From an uncultured Hyphomonadaceae bacterium (GTDB lineage: Bacteria > Pseudomonadota > Alphaproteobacteria > Caulobacterales > Maricaulaceae), in NCBI GenBank assembly GCA_913058335.1, contig CAJXPX010000008.1, forward strand, positions 62,001-126,000: a stretch of DNA of 64,000 nucleotides, read 5' to 3'. The position numbers were made by a program, and so were the translations under genes. Below the pieces are notes generated by a model. It saw nothing but the letters and a program-made list of their open reading frames with translations, had not been told where the DNA came from and searched no databases. This document shows, piece after piece, positions 1-9,583 of the stretch. Position 1 is the stretch's first letter. Each line of letters starts with the position of its first letter.

Positions 1-201
1 ACCCACAAAGCCGAACAAGCCGAAAACCTTATCGAGGCGCTTAAGCCGGATGAAGTCGTTCGCGACCAATCGATTTCTACCGTCATTTTAGCATGGCTCG
101 CTCAGCATGAAACGCCGCAGAGCGCGCCCGCCTTGCCGCTCTATTCCCGCGGACCGGACGCAAAACTCCCCGGCGGCATCAGCCCGCCAACTGCCGCGTA
201 A
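1..201 (+). CDS. tsaB: tRNA threonylcarbamoyladenosine biosynthesis protein TsaB, C-terminal fragment
   Basis: The last 66 codons of a gene that begins before the window. The tail PLYSRGPDAK is the characteristic end of TsaB, the ASKHA-fold partner of TsaD in making the t6A37 modification of ANN-decoding tRNAs. Its stop codon TAA shares its last base with the ATG of rimI (…GCGTAATGATA…), so the two are translationally coupled. The tsaB-rimI pair is a common bacterial arrangement, and this supports the call although the catalytic-fold part is not visible. Only the C-terminus can be assessed. Confidence 0.85.
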   Translation, partial: THKAEQAENLIEALKPDEVVRDQSISTVILAWLAQHETPQSAPALPLYSRGPDAKLPGGISPPTAA

Positions 202-626
202 TGATACGCCGCCTTGGGCTGTCTGATGCGGTCGCCATGTCCACCCTTCACCGAAAGTCTTTCTCCGTCGGCTGGCCGCCTGCGGAAATGCGTCTGCATA
301 TCGAAAAAGACTTATGCCTCGGCCTCGGCGATCCCCTTGCCGCTTTTATTCTAGTGCAAATTGGAGGCGACCAAGCCGATATTCTCACCATTGCGACGCA
401 TCCCGATCACCGCCGTAAAGGTCTGGCTAGACAGCTCCTGACCAAAGCGGAAACCTGTCTCCGCGATCAGAAGGTGGAGACATTGTTTTTGGATGTTTCA
501 GAGTTAAACGACAACGCAAAATCGCTTTATAAATCCTGCGGTTATCAGGCTGTGGGGCGCCGCCCCCGATATTACCGCACACCGAATGGCCGCGTGGCGT
601 CGATTACCTTTTCAAAATCCCTATAA
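201..626 (+). CDS. rimI: ribosomal protein bS18 alanine N-acetyltransferase RimI (GNAT)
   Basis: A 141-residue GNAT acetyltransferase, the usual length for RimI, which acetylates the N-terminal alanine of ribosomal protein S18 with acetyl-CoA. The acetyl-CoA pyrophosphate loop is seen as HPDHRRKGLARQLL (about residues 67-80). The C-terminal half carries LDVSELNDNAKSLYKSCGY, the typical beta5/alpha4 segment of RimI proteins, then RRPRYYR. The start ATG overlaps the tsaB stop by one base, and a Fur-family gene follows 40 bp later; tsaB-rimI-fur is a familiar alphaproteobacterial order. Substrate identity is inferred from context and family, since GNAT enzymes are diverse. Confidence 0.85.
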   Translation: MIRRLGLSDAVAMSTLHRKSFSVGWPPAEMRLHIEKDLCLGLGDPLAAFILVQIGGDQADILTIATHPDHRRKGLARQLLTKAETCLRDQKVETLFLDVSELNDNAKSLYKSCGYQAVGRRPRYYRTPNGRVASITFSKSL

Positions 627-666
627 GTCTCTGGACGGCGGGGGTTATGGGTAGTAAACCTTAATC

Positions 667-1074
667 ATGCCAAATTGGATTGAAAAAAAATGTGCAGAAC
701 GTGGGCTCCGGATGACGGATCAACGCCGCATCATCGCGCAAGTTCTGTCAGACGCCGAAGATCATCCTGACGCCGAAGAACTTTACAGACGCGCCTCGGA
801 AAAAGACCCGAATATTTCGCTCGCCACTGTTTATCGGACCGTTCGCCTCTTTGCCGATGCCAATATTATCGAAACCCATGATTTCCGGGATGGCCGCGCG
901 CGCTACGAAACCGCCGACGCCGACCATCACGACCATTTGATTGATGTCGCCACGGGTGAGGTTATTGAGTTCATGGATGACGAAATCGAAAAGCTTCAGC
1001 ATAAAATTGCCGAAAGACTCGGTTATGAATTGGTCGATCACCGTTTGGAGCTATACGGGAAGAAGAAGAAATAG
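667..1074 (+). CDS. fur: Fur-family metal-responsive transcriptional repressor
   Basis: A 135-residue protein with the full Fur architecture. The winged helix (about residues 10-80) contains TDQRRIIAQVL and the recognition helix SLATVYRTVRLF. The dimerization/metal domain starts at the HHDH box (residues 87-90). In Fur proteins with a structural zinc site, HHDHL is followed by a Cys of a CxxC pair; here the text reads HHDHLIDV and the only cysteine is Cys9. Structural zinc by cysteines is therefore absent, as in alphaproteobacterial Fur/Mur proteins. Whether it senses iron or manganese cannot be told from sequence. The C-terminus ends in a lysine run. It follows tsaB-rimI and is probably in the same transcription unit. 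Confidence 0.88.
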   Translation: MPNWIEKKCAERGLRMTDQRRIIAQVLSDAEDHPDAEELYRRASEKDPNISLATVYRTVRLFADANIIETHDFRDGRARYETADADHHDHLIDVATGEVIEFMDDEIEKLQHKIAERLGYELVDHRLELYGKKKK

Positions 1075-1091
1075 CTCAAGAAGAAAGCCCA

Positions 1092-1382
1092 ATGCGCAGA
1101 CCATTAGTTGCTTTCTTTTGGACACCTTTCATATTCTCGGCCGCTTATGGTGTCTTCGGATTAGTTTTATGGTCTACGAAATTCTATTTTCAAAATGAGA
1201 AGTCGGTTCGATTTACAGAACATTTATTGGACGGTCTAACAGGTTTATCTGTAATCCTGCCCTTCGTCCTAATAGTTTCATTAATCGTCGCTCTATTGTG
1301 CTTACCGTTCTATTTTGTATTCAAGGAATCTAAATTAGAGGCCGCCGGGTTCACTCTTTTAATGAATGGTGGGGTCGGATAG
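1092..1382 (+). CDS. hypothetical small membrane protein
   Basis: Unrecognised 96-residue ORF, 17 bp after fur. Two hydrophobic stretches are visible: about residues 5-27 (AFFWTPFIFSAAYGVFGLVL) and about 52-76 (LSVILPFVLIVSLIVALLCL). It is therefore probably a two-helix inner-membrane protein. The coding sequence is clearly richer in A/T than its neighbours and uses many TTA/TTT/TCT codons, which suggests a recent acquisition or a poorly conserved gene. It runs towards the convergent phosphoesterase gene, leaving 13 bp between stops. No function can be proposed, and a non-functional ORF cannot be excluded. Confidence 0.45.
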   Translation: MRRPLVAFFWTPFIFSAAYGVFGLVLWSTKFYFQNEKSVRFTEHLLDGLTGLSVILPFVLIVSLIVALLCLPFYFVFKESKLEAAGFTLLMNGGVG

Positions 1383-1395
1383 AGGCGTCCTAAAA

Positions 1396-2262
1396 TCACT
1401 CCGCCGCCAAAAGCGCTTCGGCGTCCCTTAATTCTTTCTCGAAATAGGCTTCATCCAATTCCCGCTGGCCATGCGGTTGCGTGTGCAGAATTTCCCAGCG
1501 CCCGTCATGGTGCTCGACCAACGCGGTGCAGCTTTCCACCCAGTCGCCATCATTCATATAGGTAATGCCGTCAATATCGCGCATTTCCGCGACATGGATA
1601 TGGCCGCAAATCGCGCCGTCAAAGCCTTTGCGTTGACAGTAATCGGCCACCTGTTCTTCGAAACTATGGATGAAATTCATCGCCCGCTTGGTGCGTTTCT
1701 TCAGGCTTTTGGAGAGTGACCAATATGGCAGGCCGAGCTTGCGCCGAATGAAATTCAGTTTCGTATTCACCCAGAGCAAAAGGTTATAGGCATTATCGCC
1801 CAGATGCATGATCCATTTGCGGTCGGCCCGCATCAGCCCGTCAAACATATCACCGTGAACGACCAGATAGCGTTTGCCGTCCTCGCCGATATGCACTTCG
1901 CGATTGGAAATTTTGACCTCGCCGAAATTGACCTTGAACCTCAGGAAGCCGCGGAGAAATTCGTCATGATTCCCCGCAATATAGCGGACATCGCTGCCGC
2001 GCTTGCTCGCGGTCAAAAGGCGGCGGATGACATTGGTGTGCGCTTGCGGCCAGAACCATTTTTTCTTGAGCCGCCAGCCATCGATAATATCCCCGACCAG
2101 ATAGAGCGTCTCGGCATTATGATGTTTGAGAAAATCACAGAGCGCGTCGGCCTGACACCCCTTGGAGCCGAGATGGACATCGGAAATAAACATCGCCCGA
2201 TAATCCGGTTTCGGAAAAGTTTTTTTCAAATCTTTACGAGGCGTCCCCATACTCCGCGCCAT
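1396..2262 (-). CDS. LpxH-like metallophosphoesterase (UDP-2,3-diacylglucosamine diphosphatase family)
   Basis: A 288-residue calcineurin-like phosphoesterase with all metal-binding blocks in order: FISDVHLGSKG (about residues 25-35), LVGDIIDGW, IAGNHDEF, VVHGDMFDG and ICGHIHVAEM (about 218-227). The arrangement and WFWPQAHTNV segment place it with the LpxH-like/YbbF group that cleaves the pyrophosphate of UDP-2,3-diacylglucosamine in lipid A synthesis. Many alphaproteobacteria use LpxI for that step, so the substrate here is an inference. It lies convergent to the fur operon and divergent from miaB. The N-terminus before residue 20 is basic and not conserved-looking, so a slightly later start is possible. 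Confidence 0.75.
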   Translation of the reverse strand: MARSMGTPRKDLKKTFPKPDYRAMFISDVHLGSKGCQADALCDFLKHHNAETLYLVGDIIDGWRLKKKWFWPQAHTNVIRRLLTASKRGSDVRYIAGNHDEFLRGFLRFKVNFGEVKISNREVHIGEDGKRYLVVHGDMFDGLMRADRKWIMHLGDNAYNLLLWVNTKLNFIRRKLGLPYWSLSKSLKKRTKRAMNFIHSFEEQVADYCQRKGFDGAICGHIHVAEMRDIDGITYMNDGDWVESCTALVEHHDGRWEILHTQPHGQRELDEAYFEKELRDAEALLAAE

Positions 2263-2401
2263 AAGAGGAGTCTGTGACGGGCGTGTGACATATTTTTAAC
2301 GGTTATTCGTCAGTTCGGGTTAGAGGGGGGTGAGCGACATCACCGCAGAGCAAGCTTGCTCAATCCGTGCGTCTCGCCTATAGGCCGCCCACCAAACATC
2401 A

Positions 2402-3826
2402 GTGAGAACAATCATGACGACGTCACCCCGCGAAAAAAACGCGCCCCGTGACATTGACGCTCCCGCAATTATTGCGGCCAAGCCCGATGTGACCAAGGCA
2501 AATTCCAAAAAAGTATTCATCAAGACCTATGGCTGTCAGATGAATGTCTATGACAGCGAGCGTATGGCCGATGTGCTGGCGCCGATTGGCTATGCCCCGA
2601 CCGACGCGCCGGATCACGCCGACCTCGTCATTCTCAATACCTGCCACATTCGCGAAAAGGCCGCCGAAAAAGTCTATTCAGAGCTGGGCCGCATTCGGAA
2701 ATATAAAGAAACAAACAAACCCGACATGAAAGTCGCCGTGGCGGGCTGCGTCGCGCAGGCCGAAGGCGCAGAGATCATGTCCCGCGCGCCTGTCGTCGAT
2801 ATGGTGCTCGGCCCGCAAACCTATCACAAGCTCCCGGAAATGATTGCCAAGGTGCATCGCGGCACAGGGCAGGTTCTGGAAACCGAATTCGATACGCTGG
2901 AAAAATTCGACGAATTGCCCGAGCTGCGCCAGCCTAAAGGCTTTTCGAGCTTTCTGACCATTCAGGAAGGTTGCGATAAATTCTGCACGTTCTGCGTGGT
3001 GCCCTATACGCGCGGCGCCGAAGTCAGCCGCTCTGTCGCCCATGTCGTCGCGGAAGCGCGCCAGCTCGCCGCCCATGGCGTTCGCGAAATCACCCTTATC
3101 GGGCAAAACGTAAATGCCTATAACGGCGTCGGCGAAGACGGTAAGGAATGGACGCTCGGCCAGTTAATTCGTCACGTCGCCCTCATCGGCGGAATTGACC
3201 GCATCCGCTTCACGACCTCCCATCCCCGCGATATGGATGATGACCTCATTGAGACATTGGGCAATGAACCCAAGCTGATGCCTTATCTGCATCTGCCGAT
3301 TCAGGCGGGGTCGAACAAAGTTCTCCACGCCATGAACCGAGGTCATAGCTATGCCGAGTATAAAGACTTAATTGCGAAAATCCGCGCGGCCCGTCCTGAC
3401 ATTGCATTGTCCGGTGATTTTATTGTTGGCTTCCCGGGAGAAACCGAAACAGACTTCCAGCAAACAATGAAATGTGTCGAGGAAATCGGCTATGGCAGTT
3501 CATTTTCATTTAAATATTCCGTCCGCCCCGGCACGCCCGGCGCCGGCCTGCCGCGCCAGGTTCCCGAAGACGAAAAACAGGACCGTCTCGTCCGGCTGCA
3601 AGCCTTGCTCTATCAGCAGCAACAGGATTTCAATAAATCCCTTATTGGGCGGACCTTGTCTGTTCTGGTCGAAGGCGTCGGCCGCAAAGATGATCAACTC
3701 TTTGGCCGTAGCCCGTATTTGCAAGGCACGCATTTTGACGGGCCAAAAGATCTGGTTGGGCAAATCGTGGACGTAAAAATTACGGATGCCGGACGCAATA
3801 GTCTGGTCGGAAAATTAGCGGTATAA
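2402..3826 (+). CDS. miaB: tRNA-2-methylthio-N6-dimethylallyladenosine synthase MiaB
   Basis: A 474-residue methylthiotransferase of normal length. It converts i6A37 to ms2i6A37 in tRNAs reading UNN codons, using two [4Fe-4S] clusters. The N-terminal MTTase domain shows [26 protein letters not shown] and [11 protein letters not shown], giving the three cluster cysteines. The radical-SAM motif is [16 protein letters not shown] (CxxxCxxC), followed by a C-terminal TRAM domain (about residues 405-474). The ORF opens with GTG at 2402; an in-frame ATG at 2414 (MTTSPRE) is an equally good or better start and neither has a strong ribosome-binding site. In relatives miaB directly precedes phoH-ybeY; here an MscS gene stands between. 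Confidence 0.95.
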   Translation: MRTIMTTSPREKNAPRDIDAPAIIAAKPDVTKANSKKVFIKTYGCQMNVYDSERMADVLAPIGYAPTDAPDHADLVILNTCHIREKAAEKVYSELGRIRKYKETNKPDMKVAVAGCVAQAEGAEIMSRAPVVDMVLGPQTYHKLPEMIAKVHRGTGQVLETEFDTLEKFDELPELRQPKGFSSFLTIQEGCDKFCTFCVVPYTRGAEVSRSVAHVVAEARQLAAHGVREITLIGQNVNAYNGVGEDGKEWTLGQLIRHVALIGGIDRIRFTTSHPRDMDDDLIETLGNEPKLMPYLHLPIQAGSNKVLHAMNRGHSYAEYKDLIAKIRAARPDIALSGDFIVGFPGETETDFQQTMKCVEEIGYGSSFSFKYSVRPGTPGAGLPRQVPEDEKQDRLVRLQALLYQQQQDFNKSLIGRTLSVLVEGVGRKDDQLFGRSPYLQGTHFDGPKDLVGQIVDVKITDAGRNSLVGKLAV

Positions 3827-3883
3827 CAAAAGCTTGAGTAAATGGCGCTTGCACGCCTGAATTAGTTCCTTAAAACTCATTCT

Positions 3884-5341
3884 ATGCAAGATACATCTCA
3901 AGACGCTCCGCAAACCGAGACGCAAGACGCCCCTCCACCGCCGCAAGTGCCCGAGGAAAATGGGCAAGAACTCGCCAATCAGACTCCGCAGGAAATCTTT
4001 GCGGATGTCCGGGATTGGGCGCTGGAGACATGGGATCAATTATTGTCCCTCTCTACGATTTGGCAAATTCTAGCCGTTGTCATGGCCATTGGTTTAGGTT
4101 GGCTCGCCTCCCGCAGACCGCAAAAAAGTCTTGAGTCACGGCGGGATAAACGCGACCGCACTGACATCCTTTACCGCATTTACAATGCGCTGGCCGGCGT
4201 TATGTGGCCGGTCTGTATCGTTATTTTCCTCTGGGTTGGGGTTTTGGCTTTTGGCGCCGCTGGCCTGCCGGATGATATTTTACGAATTGTTGCCAGTCTG
4301 ACAAATGCGGCCATTATCGTCCGCCTCCTGACAAAGAATATGGCTGATGGCCCGCTTCGTACCCTTATTGCGGTGACCGCCTGGGGCATTGCCGCGCTTT
4401 ATATCCTCAAACTTCTCGACCCTGTTACCAACGCACTGGATAGCGCCGCCCTGTCCGTCGGCGGGACGCGGATATCCGTTTTACAGGTCATCACCAGCAT
4501 CATCCTCGCCATTGGCGCCCTCTGGATTGGCCGGATTGCGGGCGACGCGGCGCAAAGCCAGCTTCGGTCCTCTGACCGCCTAACCCCGTCCATGTCCGGT
4601 CTATTGGGCCAAGTCGCTAAAATCGGCCTGATGATATTAGCCGTGATCGTCGCGCTCGGCTCTGTCGGTATTCCGATCACCGCCTTTGCGGTTCTGGCCA
4701 GTGCCATTGGTGTTGGTATCGGTTTTGGACTCCAGTCTATTTTCTCCAACTTTATTTCGGGCATTATTATTCTGTTCGAAAAATCAATTAAGGTCGGAGA
4801 CTTTATTGAATTGCAATCCGGCGTTCGCGGGCAAGTCCGCGAAATTAATATCCGCTCCACGCTCGTGACGACAAATGACTCGGTCGACATTCTGGTGCCG
4901 AACGAAGAATTTATTAAAGCTCAGGTTATTAACTGGACGCTGCGCGATCCGCGCCGCCGATTGCGGGTTCCATTTGGCGTTGCTTATGGAGTGGATAAAG
5001 ACATCGTCAAAAAAGCCGGTTTAGAAGCGGCTGCGGCCGTAGATTGGACCGACACCGAGACCAAAGGCCATGAACCACAAGTTTGGCTAATTGAGTTTGG
5101 CGATTCCAGTCTAAATTTTGAACTTGTTGTCTGGCTAAAAGAAGACGCCGTGAAACGTCCGGCCCGCGTCGAAGCTGATTATAATTGGGAACTACATACC
5201 GCGCTCGCTAAATACGATCTCGAAATTCCATTCCCGCAGCGCGATATTAATATCCGCCAGCCCGCAGAACTCACTGTGCGTATGGCAGAGGGGCCGAAAA
5301 AGGACGAGAAGAAAAAGGTCGAGAAAAAGGAAACAAAATAA
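3884..5341 (+). CDS. MscS-family mechanosensitive ion channel (paralog 1)
   Basis: A 485-residue membrane protein. A Pro/Gln/Glu-rich N-terminus (residues 1-40) precedes several hydrophobic helices between about 60 and 290. The MscS pore helix is GIGFGLQSIFSNFISGIIILFEKS-like, followed by the beta domain signature KVGDFIELQSGVRGQVREI and LVPNEEFIKAQVINWT. It ends in a very lysine-rich tail (KKDEKKKVEKKETK). MscS channels open on membrane tension and release solutes after osmotic downshock. It has more predicted helices than E. coli MscS and sits between miaB and phoH, which are usually adjacent, so it looks like an insertion into a conserved cluster. It is one of three MscS paralogs in the window. 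Confidence 0.88.
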   Translation: MQDTSQDAPQTETQDAPPPPQVPEENGQELANQTPQEIFADVRDWALETWDQLLSLSTIWQILAVVMAIGLGWLASRRPQKSLESRRDKRDRTDILYRIYNALAGVMWPVCIVIFLWVGVLAFGAAGLPDDILRIVASLTNAAIIVRLLTKNMADGPLRTLIAVTAWGIAALYILKLLDPVTNALDSAALSVGGTRISVLQVITSIILAIGALWIGRIAGDAAQSQLRSSDRLTPSMSGLLGQVAKIGLMILAVIVALGSVGIPITAFAVLASAIGVGIGFGLQSIFSNFISGIIILFEKSIKVGDFIELQSGVRGQVREINIRSTLVTTNDSVDILVPNEEFIKAQVINWTLRDPRRRLRVPFGVAYGVDKDIVKKAGLEAAAAVDWTDTETKGHEPQVWLIEFGDSSLNFELVVWLKEDAVKRPARVEADYNWELHTALAKYDLEIPFPQRDINIRQPAELTVRMAEGPKKDEKKKVEKKETK

Positions 5342-5434
5342 AGCCCGCCTGAATTTCAGGCCGCGGCGCTCTCGTCATAAAACGAATACAGAATCGCTCT
5401 CGCCTTTTGCTCTCATCACTCCTATCTAGGGATT

Positions 5435-6436
5435 ATGTCGAAACAAACCGAAATACTCGAATTTACTGATGCGGATCTGGTGCGCAGACTGTGCGGGCCG
5501 AACCATGCCAATCTGGCGCTTATCGAAGAAGCCTTTGGCGTCTATCTCGAAGCGCCCGGCACGGATGTTCATATAAATGGGGATACGCCAAGCCGCGCGC
5601 GCGCCGGAGAGCTTATCAAGGAAATCTATCAGCGATTGGAGCGCGGCTGGCCGTGCGGGCCGTCCGATATACGGGCGCTTATCCGCGCTATGGGAAAAGG
5701 CAAAGTCAAGGCAGCCAGCGTCGAGGCGATTATTCCGTTCCCGCGCCGGTCCCCTATTATTCCGAAAACGCCGCGTCAGGAAAAATTCATCAACGCCATG
5801 CGCGATGATACGATTATCTTCGGCGTCGGCCCGGCCGGAACGGGGAAAACCTTTCTCGCCACCGCTTACGGCGCGTCTCTTCTGGCGCGCGGCGAAGTGG
5901 CCCGGTTCATTGCCTGCCGCCCCGCTGTCGAAGCAGGCGAACGGCTTGGCTTTCTTCCCGGCGATCTGAATGAAAAAGTTGATCCTTATATGCAGCCTAT
6001 CTGGGATGCGCTTCACATGGTATTGGGCCGCGACGAAGTTGATCGCCGAAAAGCCGCCGGAGATATCGAAGTTGCCCCGCTCGCCTTTATGCGGGGGCGG
6101 ACCCTATCAGACGCTTTTGTGGTGATTGACGAAGCGCAGAACGCGACCATTCCGCAAATGAAAATGGTGCTGACGCGTTTAGGGGAGCGGGCCAAATATG
6201 CGGTCACGGGCGACCCTAGCCAATCTGACCTGCCCTATAATCAAACCTCCGGCTTAGCTCATGCCCTGACTATTCTTGGCGATATTAAAGGCATCAGCCA
6301 GATCAAGTTTCTGGCCAGCGATGTCGTGCGTCATCCTCTGGTCGGTAAAATTGTTAATGCCTACGAAAATGACGCGAAGCCTAATCAGACCTCCCACAAA
6401 GAGATCCAGGGTAAAGAAGCCAAGAATAAGGATTAG
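5435..6436 (+). CDS. PhoH-like ATPase (YbeZ type)
   Basis: A 333-residue PhoH-family P-loop NTPase. The Walker A is GVGPAGTGKTFLATA (about residues 130-145), the Walker B is AFVVIDEAQNAT, and sensor region TGDPSQSDLP follows. The N-terminal KH-like segment is present, so this is the YbeZ-type rather than the short PhoH. YbeZ partners with the ribonuclease YbeY, whose gene follows after 24 bp, and is thought to act in rRNA/ribosome metabolism. AGGGA lies immediately upstream of the ATG. The C-terminus is Asn/Lys-rich and variable. The family assignment is firm, but the biochemical role is only known in outline. Confidence 0.92.
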   Translation: MSKQTEILEFTDADLVRRLCGPNHANLALIEEAFGVYLEAPGTDVHINGDTPSRARAGELIKEIYQRLERGWPCGPSDIRALIRAMGKGKVKAASVEAIIPFPRRSPIIPKTPRQEKFINAMRDDTIIFGVGPAGTGKTFLATAYGASLLARGEVARFIACRPAVEAGERLGFLPGDLNEKVDPYMQPIWDALHMVLGRDEVDRRKAAGDIEVAPLAFMRGRTLSDAFVVIDEAQNATIPQMKMVLTRLGERAKYAVTGDPSQSDLPYNQTSGLAHALTILGDIKGISQIKFLASDVVRHPLVGKIVNAYENDAKPNQTSHKEIQGKEAKNKD

Positions 6437-6460
6437 TCGTCGTCCGTTATTATAGAATTC

Positions 6461-6922
6461 ATGACCCCAATTCCGTTTGAAATCGATATTTTCCGGCAAT
6501 CTGGCGATTGGCCTGAATGTAAGTTGTTGGTTCACAAGGCCGTCGCATCTGTCTGGAGCCAACTGACGGTGCCGCGCGCCGGCGAATTGTCTGTGGCCTT
6601 GTCGGATGACGCCTATGTACAGACGTTGAACCGCGACTATCGCCATAAAGACACCCCAACCAATGTCCTGTCCTTTCCGGTCGCTGAATCTGCGCCACTG
6701 CTTGGCGATATTGTTTTAGCGCTTGAAACCGTGCAGAGAGAGGCGAAAGAAAAGTCCATTTCCTTTGAAGATCATCTGACGCATTTGATCATTCATGGTT
6801 TTTTACATCTTCAGGGCTATGACCACGAAAAAGACGACGACGCCAAAATTATGGAAGATCTTGAAATTCGCGCTTTGAGCGCATTGGCGATTGACAATCC
6901 TTATGAAACTGACGAATTTTAA
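6461..6922 (+). CDS. ybeY: endoribonuclease YbeY (rRNA maturation factor)
   Basis: A 153-residue protein with the UPF0054 zinc motif HLIIHGFLHLQGYDH (about residues 107-121), which matches HGxLHLxGYDH with the three metal-binding histidines. It also has the conserved DTPTNVLSFP segment near residue 65. YbeY is a single-strand-specific RNase needed for 16S rRNA 3' end processing and late 70S quality control. It lies between phoH and the corC-like gene with 24 and 5 bp gaps, the standard phoH-ybeY-corC-lnt order. No obvious Shine-Dalgarno precedes the ATG, consistent with coupling to phoH. Confidence 0.95.
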   Translation: MTPIPFEIDIFRQSGDWPECKLLVHKAVASVWSQLTVPRAGELSVALSDDAYVQTLNRDYRHKDTPTNVLSFPVAESAPLLGDIVLALETVQREAKEKSISFEDHLTHLIIHGFLHLQGYDHEKDDDAKIMEDLEIRALSALAIDNPYETDEF

Positions 6923-6927
6923 CCATT

Positions 6928-7842
6928 ATGAGTGATGCCCCTTCTGAACCCGGACTTTTCAGCCGACTTTTTAATCGGTCAGCCCCCGAGGATACACCGG
7001 AATCCGAAGACGAAGACAGTCCTTCGGGACGATCGGCCCAACACCAGGAATTGATGATGAGTGCGGCGGAGCGGTTTCACCTGCTCCGTGTAGACGATGT
7101 CATGGTGCCGCGCGCCAATATTGTCGCTGTGGAAAACGGCGCCACTCTGACGGAGCTCTCTCAAGCTTTGAAAGATGCCGGTCATTCCCGCCTTCCCGTT
7201 TATAAAGAAACGCTCGATGATCCGGTCGGCATGGTTCATATCAAAGACGTGCTGCCCTATTTAATGCTCAATGCCAAAGGGCGCTCGGGCAAAACTTATC
7301 CGAATAAGAAAGTCATTCAATATATCCGCCGCCCGGTTTTATTTGTGCCGCCTTCCATGCTTGCTCAGGATCTCTTGCGGCGGATGCAGGCACGTCGGTC
7401 CCATATGGCGATTGTTGTCGATGAATATGGCGGGACGGATGGTCTGGTGACGATTGAAGATTTGATTGAACCAATTGTCGGCGATATTGATGATGAACAT
7501 GATGAGCTGGAGCCGCAGGTTCAGCGCATAGCCGGATTGAACGGACGTATTGTCTGGGAAGCCGATGCCCGTATCTCCATTGATAGTTTCGAAGAAACAT
7601 TGGGCCGGGAATTCGCAACACCGGACGAAGAAGAAGATGTTGATACGCTGGGCGGCCTCGTCTTCACAATGGCCGGACGTGTTCCCGAGCGCGGCGAAAT
7701 TATTAAACATGCCGATGGTCTGGAATTTGAAATTACCGACGCCGATCCGCGCCGGGTTAAAAGCCTGCGCATTACCGATACGCGCGACGGAGAGCCGGAG
7801 TCTGCCGAAAACTCTTCTACGCCTACCTTACCTGTGGCTTGA
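6928..7842 (+). CDS. corC: CorC/HlyC-family CBS-domain protein
   Basis: A 304-residue cytoplasmic protein. An acidic disordered N-terminus (residues 1-40) precedes two CBS domains (about 70-200; [57 protein letters not shown]) and a C-terminal CorC_HlyC (transporter-associated) domain with [19 protein letters not shown]. Members are named for magnesium/cobalt efflux or hemolysin C, but the molecular activity of the stand-alone form is uncertain. It begins 5 bp after ybeY and is followed by lnt, where it is conserved across proteobacteria. Confidence 0.88.
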   Translation: MSDAPSEPGLFSRLFNRSAPEDTPESEDEDSPSGRSAQHQELMMSAAERFHLLRVDDVMVPRANIVAVENGATLTELSQALKDAGHSRLPVYKETLDDPVGMVHIKDVLPYLMLNAKGRSGKTYPNKKVIQYIRRPVLFVPPSMLAQDLLRRMQARRSHMAIVVDEYGGTDGLVTIEDLIEPIVGDIDDEHDELEPQVQRIAGLNGRIVWEADARISIDSFEETLGREFATPDEEEDVDTLGGLVFTMAGRVPERGEIIKHADGLEFEITDADPRRVKSLRITDTRDGEPESAENSSTPTLPVA

Positions 7843-7868
7843 TTTAATTCTCTTAAAGCGATCCCTAT

Positions 7869-9521
7869 ATGCATGACAAAGCCGCCCCCCATCCGAACCC
7901 GCCTTTTCTGCTGAAAACGTCCGGATGGTCAGGCCGCTTTGTAAGTTTCGTCATAGGCGGACTTTGCGTTTTGGGGCAGGCTCCGCTGCATATTTGGCCC
8001 CTCGCTTTGATCGGCTTCGCGTTACTCTTTATGCGCCTGCAATGGGCCTCTACAGCCGACAGAGCCGGCCGCACCGGCTTCGGAGCGGCCTTCTGGTTTG
8101 CGCTGGGGTATTTCGGCCTCGGCGTGTTTTGGATCGGCGAGGCATTTATTGCGCGCGGCCCGGCCTTTATTCCGGTCATGTTTCCAATGGTCTTTGGGCT
8201 AGCGGCCCTTTTGTCAATATTTTGGGGGATCGCCGGATGGGCTCTTGCCAAAGGGCGGTTTACGCCGGGATGGGCGCAACTCGCCTTCATCGCCTTTTTC
8301 ACGATCGCCGAATATCTGCGCGGTTATTTGTTTGGCGGTTTTCCTTGGAACATGCCGGGTTATATCTTTCCGGCGGGCGGAGCGTTTTCACAAGGCGCGG
8401 CGCTCTGGACGATATATGGACAGACCGTTCTGGTCTTTGGAATAAGCGCGGCTTTGGCCAGCGCGGTTTTCTCTTCAAAAAAGATAATTCCCGCTCTGGC
8501 CTTTCTCGTCGCGCTTGCCGGACTGTACGGCTTTGGCTCTCTGCGGCTTTCCAATGCGGCCATTACGATGCAGGACGATGTAACCCTTCGGCTTGTCTCC
8601 GTTCCATTCAATCAAGCCGACCGGTTTGAGAATGAAAAAAGCAATCAGATCGTTGAGGCTTTTATAGCGGAAAGCCTCGTTCAGGACGAAGCGGGGCCAA
8701 ATACCACCTCGTTGGAAGAGGTCACTCATATCATTTGGCCCGAGGGCGCGATTAATGGCCTGGCAATGGAAAACCAAGGCTTCTTGGATTATTTAGGCCG
8801 CAACCTCGCCGCGCGGCTAAATGGCGATCTTCCTGTCTGGATATTTAATTCTTTGCGGCACGAACAAGCTGACCCCGAAACAAATCGCCAAGTCGAGGAT
8901 TATTACAATAGTTCCGTCGCTGTGACATTTAATTCCCAAGGCATTCCATTCGTGTCCGGATTTAATGATAAAAAGCGTCTTGTTCCGTTCGGGGAATTTA
9001 TCCCGTTCGGAAAATGGATGGAGCGTAAAAATGTCCCTGTCATTTCTACATCTCTTATGTCCATCTCGGCGGCCAAGAATAAAACGCTCACACACTATCC
9101 GGGCCTGCCCATGGGAAGTCCGCAAATTTGTTATGAAATTATTTTCCCCGGTTTGACGCCGCCTCCAAAAGACGAGGTGAAACCGGAATTTATTCTCAAT
9201 CAATCCAATGATGCGTGGTTCGGACAAAGCTGGGGACCGGAGCAACACGCAAACATCGCGCGATACCGCGCCATTGAGGAGGGGCTGCCCTTAATACGTG
9301 CCGCGTCAAACGGCGTCACCGCCATCATTGATCCATATGGACGGATTTTGGCGCAAACCAATCGGGAGGTTTCTTCACATATTGATAGCCCTCTCCCTAA
9401 ACCATTGAACTTTCAACTAAATTCGAGGGTGTCCATTTTTGTCATTTTCTTGCTAGTTTTAGTATTATCGCTATTATGTTTCCTATTGGGGCGGCCTCGT
9501 AACAGGCTCGCTATAATTTAA
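7869..9521 (+). CDS. lnt: apolipoprotein N-acyltransferase Lnt
   Basis: A 550-residue inner-membrane enzyme that adds the third acyl chain to the N-terminal cysteine of lipoproteins. The N-terminal third is highly hydrophobic (about seven helices to residue 230). The nitrilase-type domain carries the three catalytic positions: Glu in WPEGAINGL, Lys in KKRLVPFGEFIPF and Cys in GSPQICYEIIFPGL. NDAWFGQSWGPEQH, typical of Lnt, follows. A final hydrophobic helix (about 520-540) anchors the C-terminus. Several lipoproteins in this window (LpoA-like, LptE, DUF3576, BON) are plausible substrates. It closes the phoH-ybeY-corC-lnt operon. Confidence 0.94.
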   Translation: MHDKAAPHPNPPFLLKTSGWSGRFVSFVIGGLCVLGQAPLHIWPLALIGFALLFMRLQWASTADRAGRTGFGAAFWFALGYFGLGVFWIGEAFIARGPAFIPVMFPMVFGLAALLSIFWGIAGWALAKGRFTPGWAQLAFIAFFTIAEYLRGYLFGGFPWNMPGYIFPAGGAFSQGAALWTIYGQTVLVFGISAALASAVFSSKKIIPALAFLVALAGLYGFGSLRLSNAAITMQDDVTLRLVSVPFNQADRFENEKSNQIVEAFIAESLVQDEAGPNTTSLEEVTHIIWPEGAINGLAMENQGFLDYLGRNLAARLNGDLPVWIFNSLRHEQADPETNRQVEDYYNSSVAVTFNSQGIPFVSGFNDKKRLVPFGEFIPFGKWMERKNVPVISTSLMSISAAKNKTLTHYPGLPMGSPQICYEIIFPGLTPPPKDEVKPEFILNQSNDAWFGQSWGPEQHANIARYRAIEEGLPLIRAASNGVTAIIDPYGRILAQTNREVSSHIDSPLPKPLNFQLNSRVSIFVIFLLVLVLSLLCFLLGRPRNRLAII

Positions 9522-9583
9522 TCGTTCGACCCAAATCCGGTGGGGGCACCGTAGGCACCGAACATTTAAGGGAAGCATTTATT

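Noticed and set aside
5344-5362. GCCTGAATTTCAGGC hairpin after the first mscS gene
   Set aside because: No T tract follows, so it is not a rho-independent terminator.
9402-9416. Copy of ATTGAACTTTCAA inside lnt
   Set aside because: It lies in coding sequence for NFQL and so is constrained by codons; kept out of the MarR operator set.
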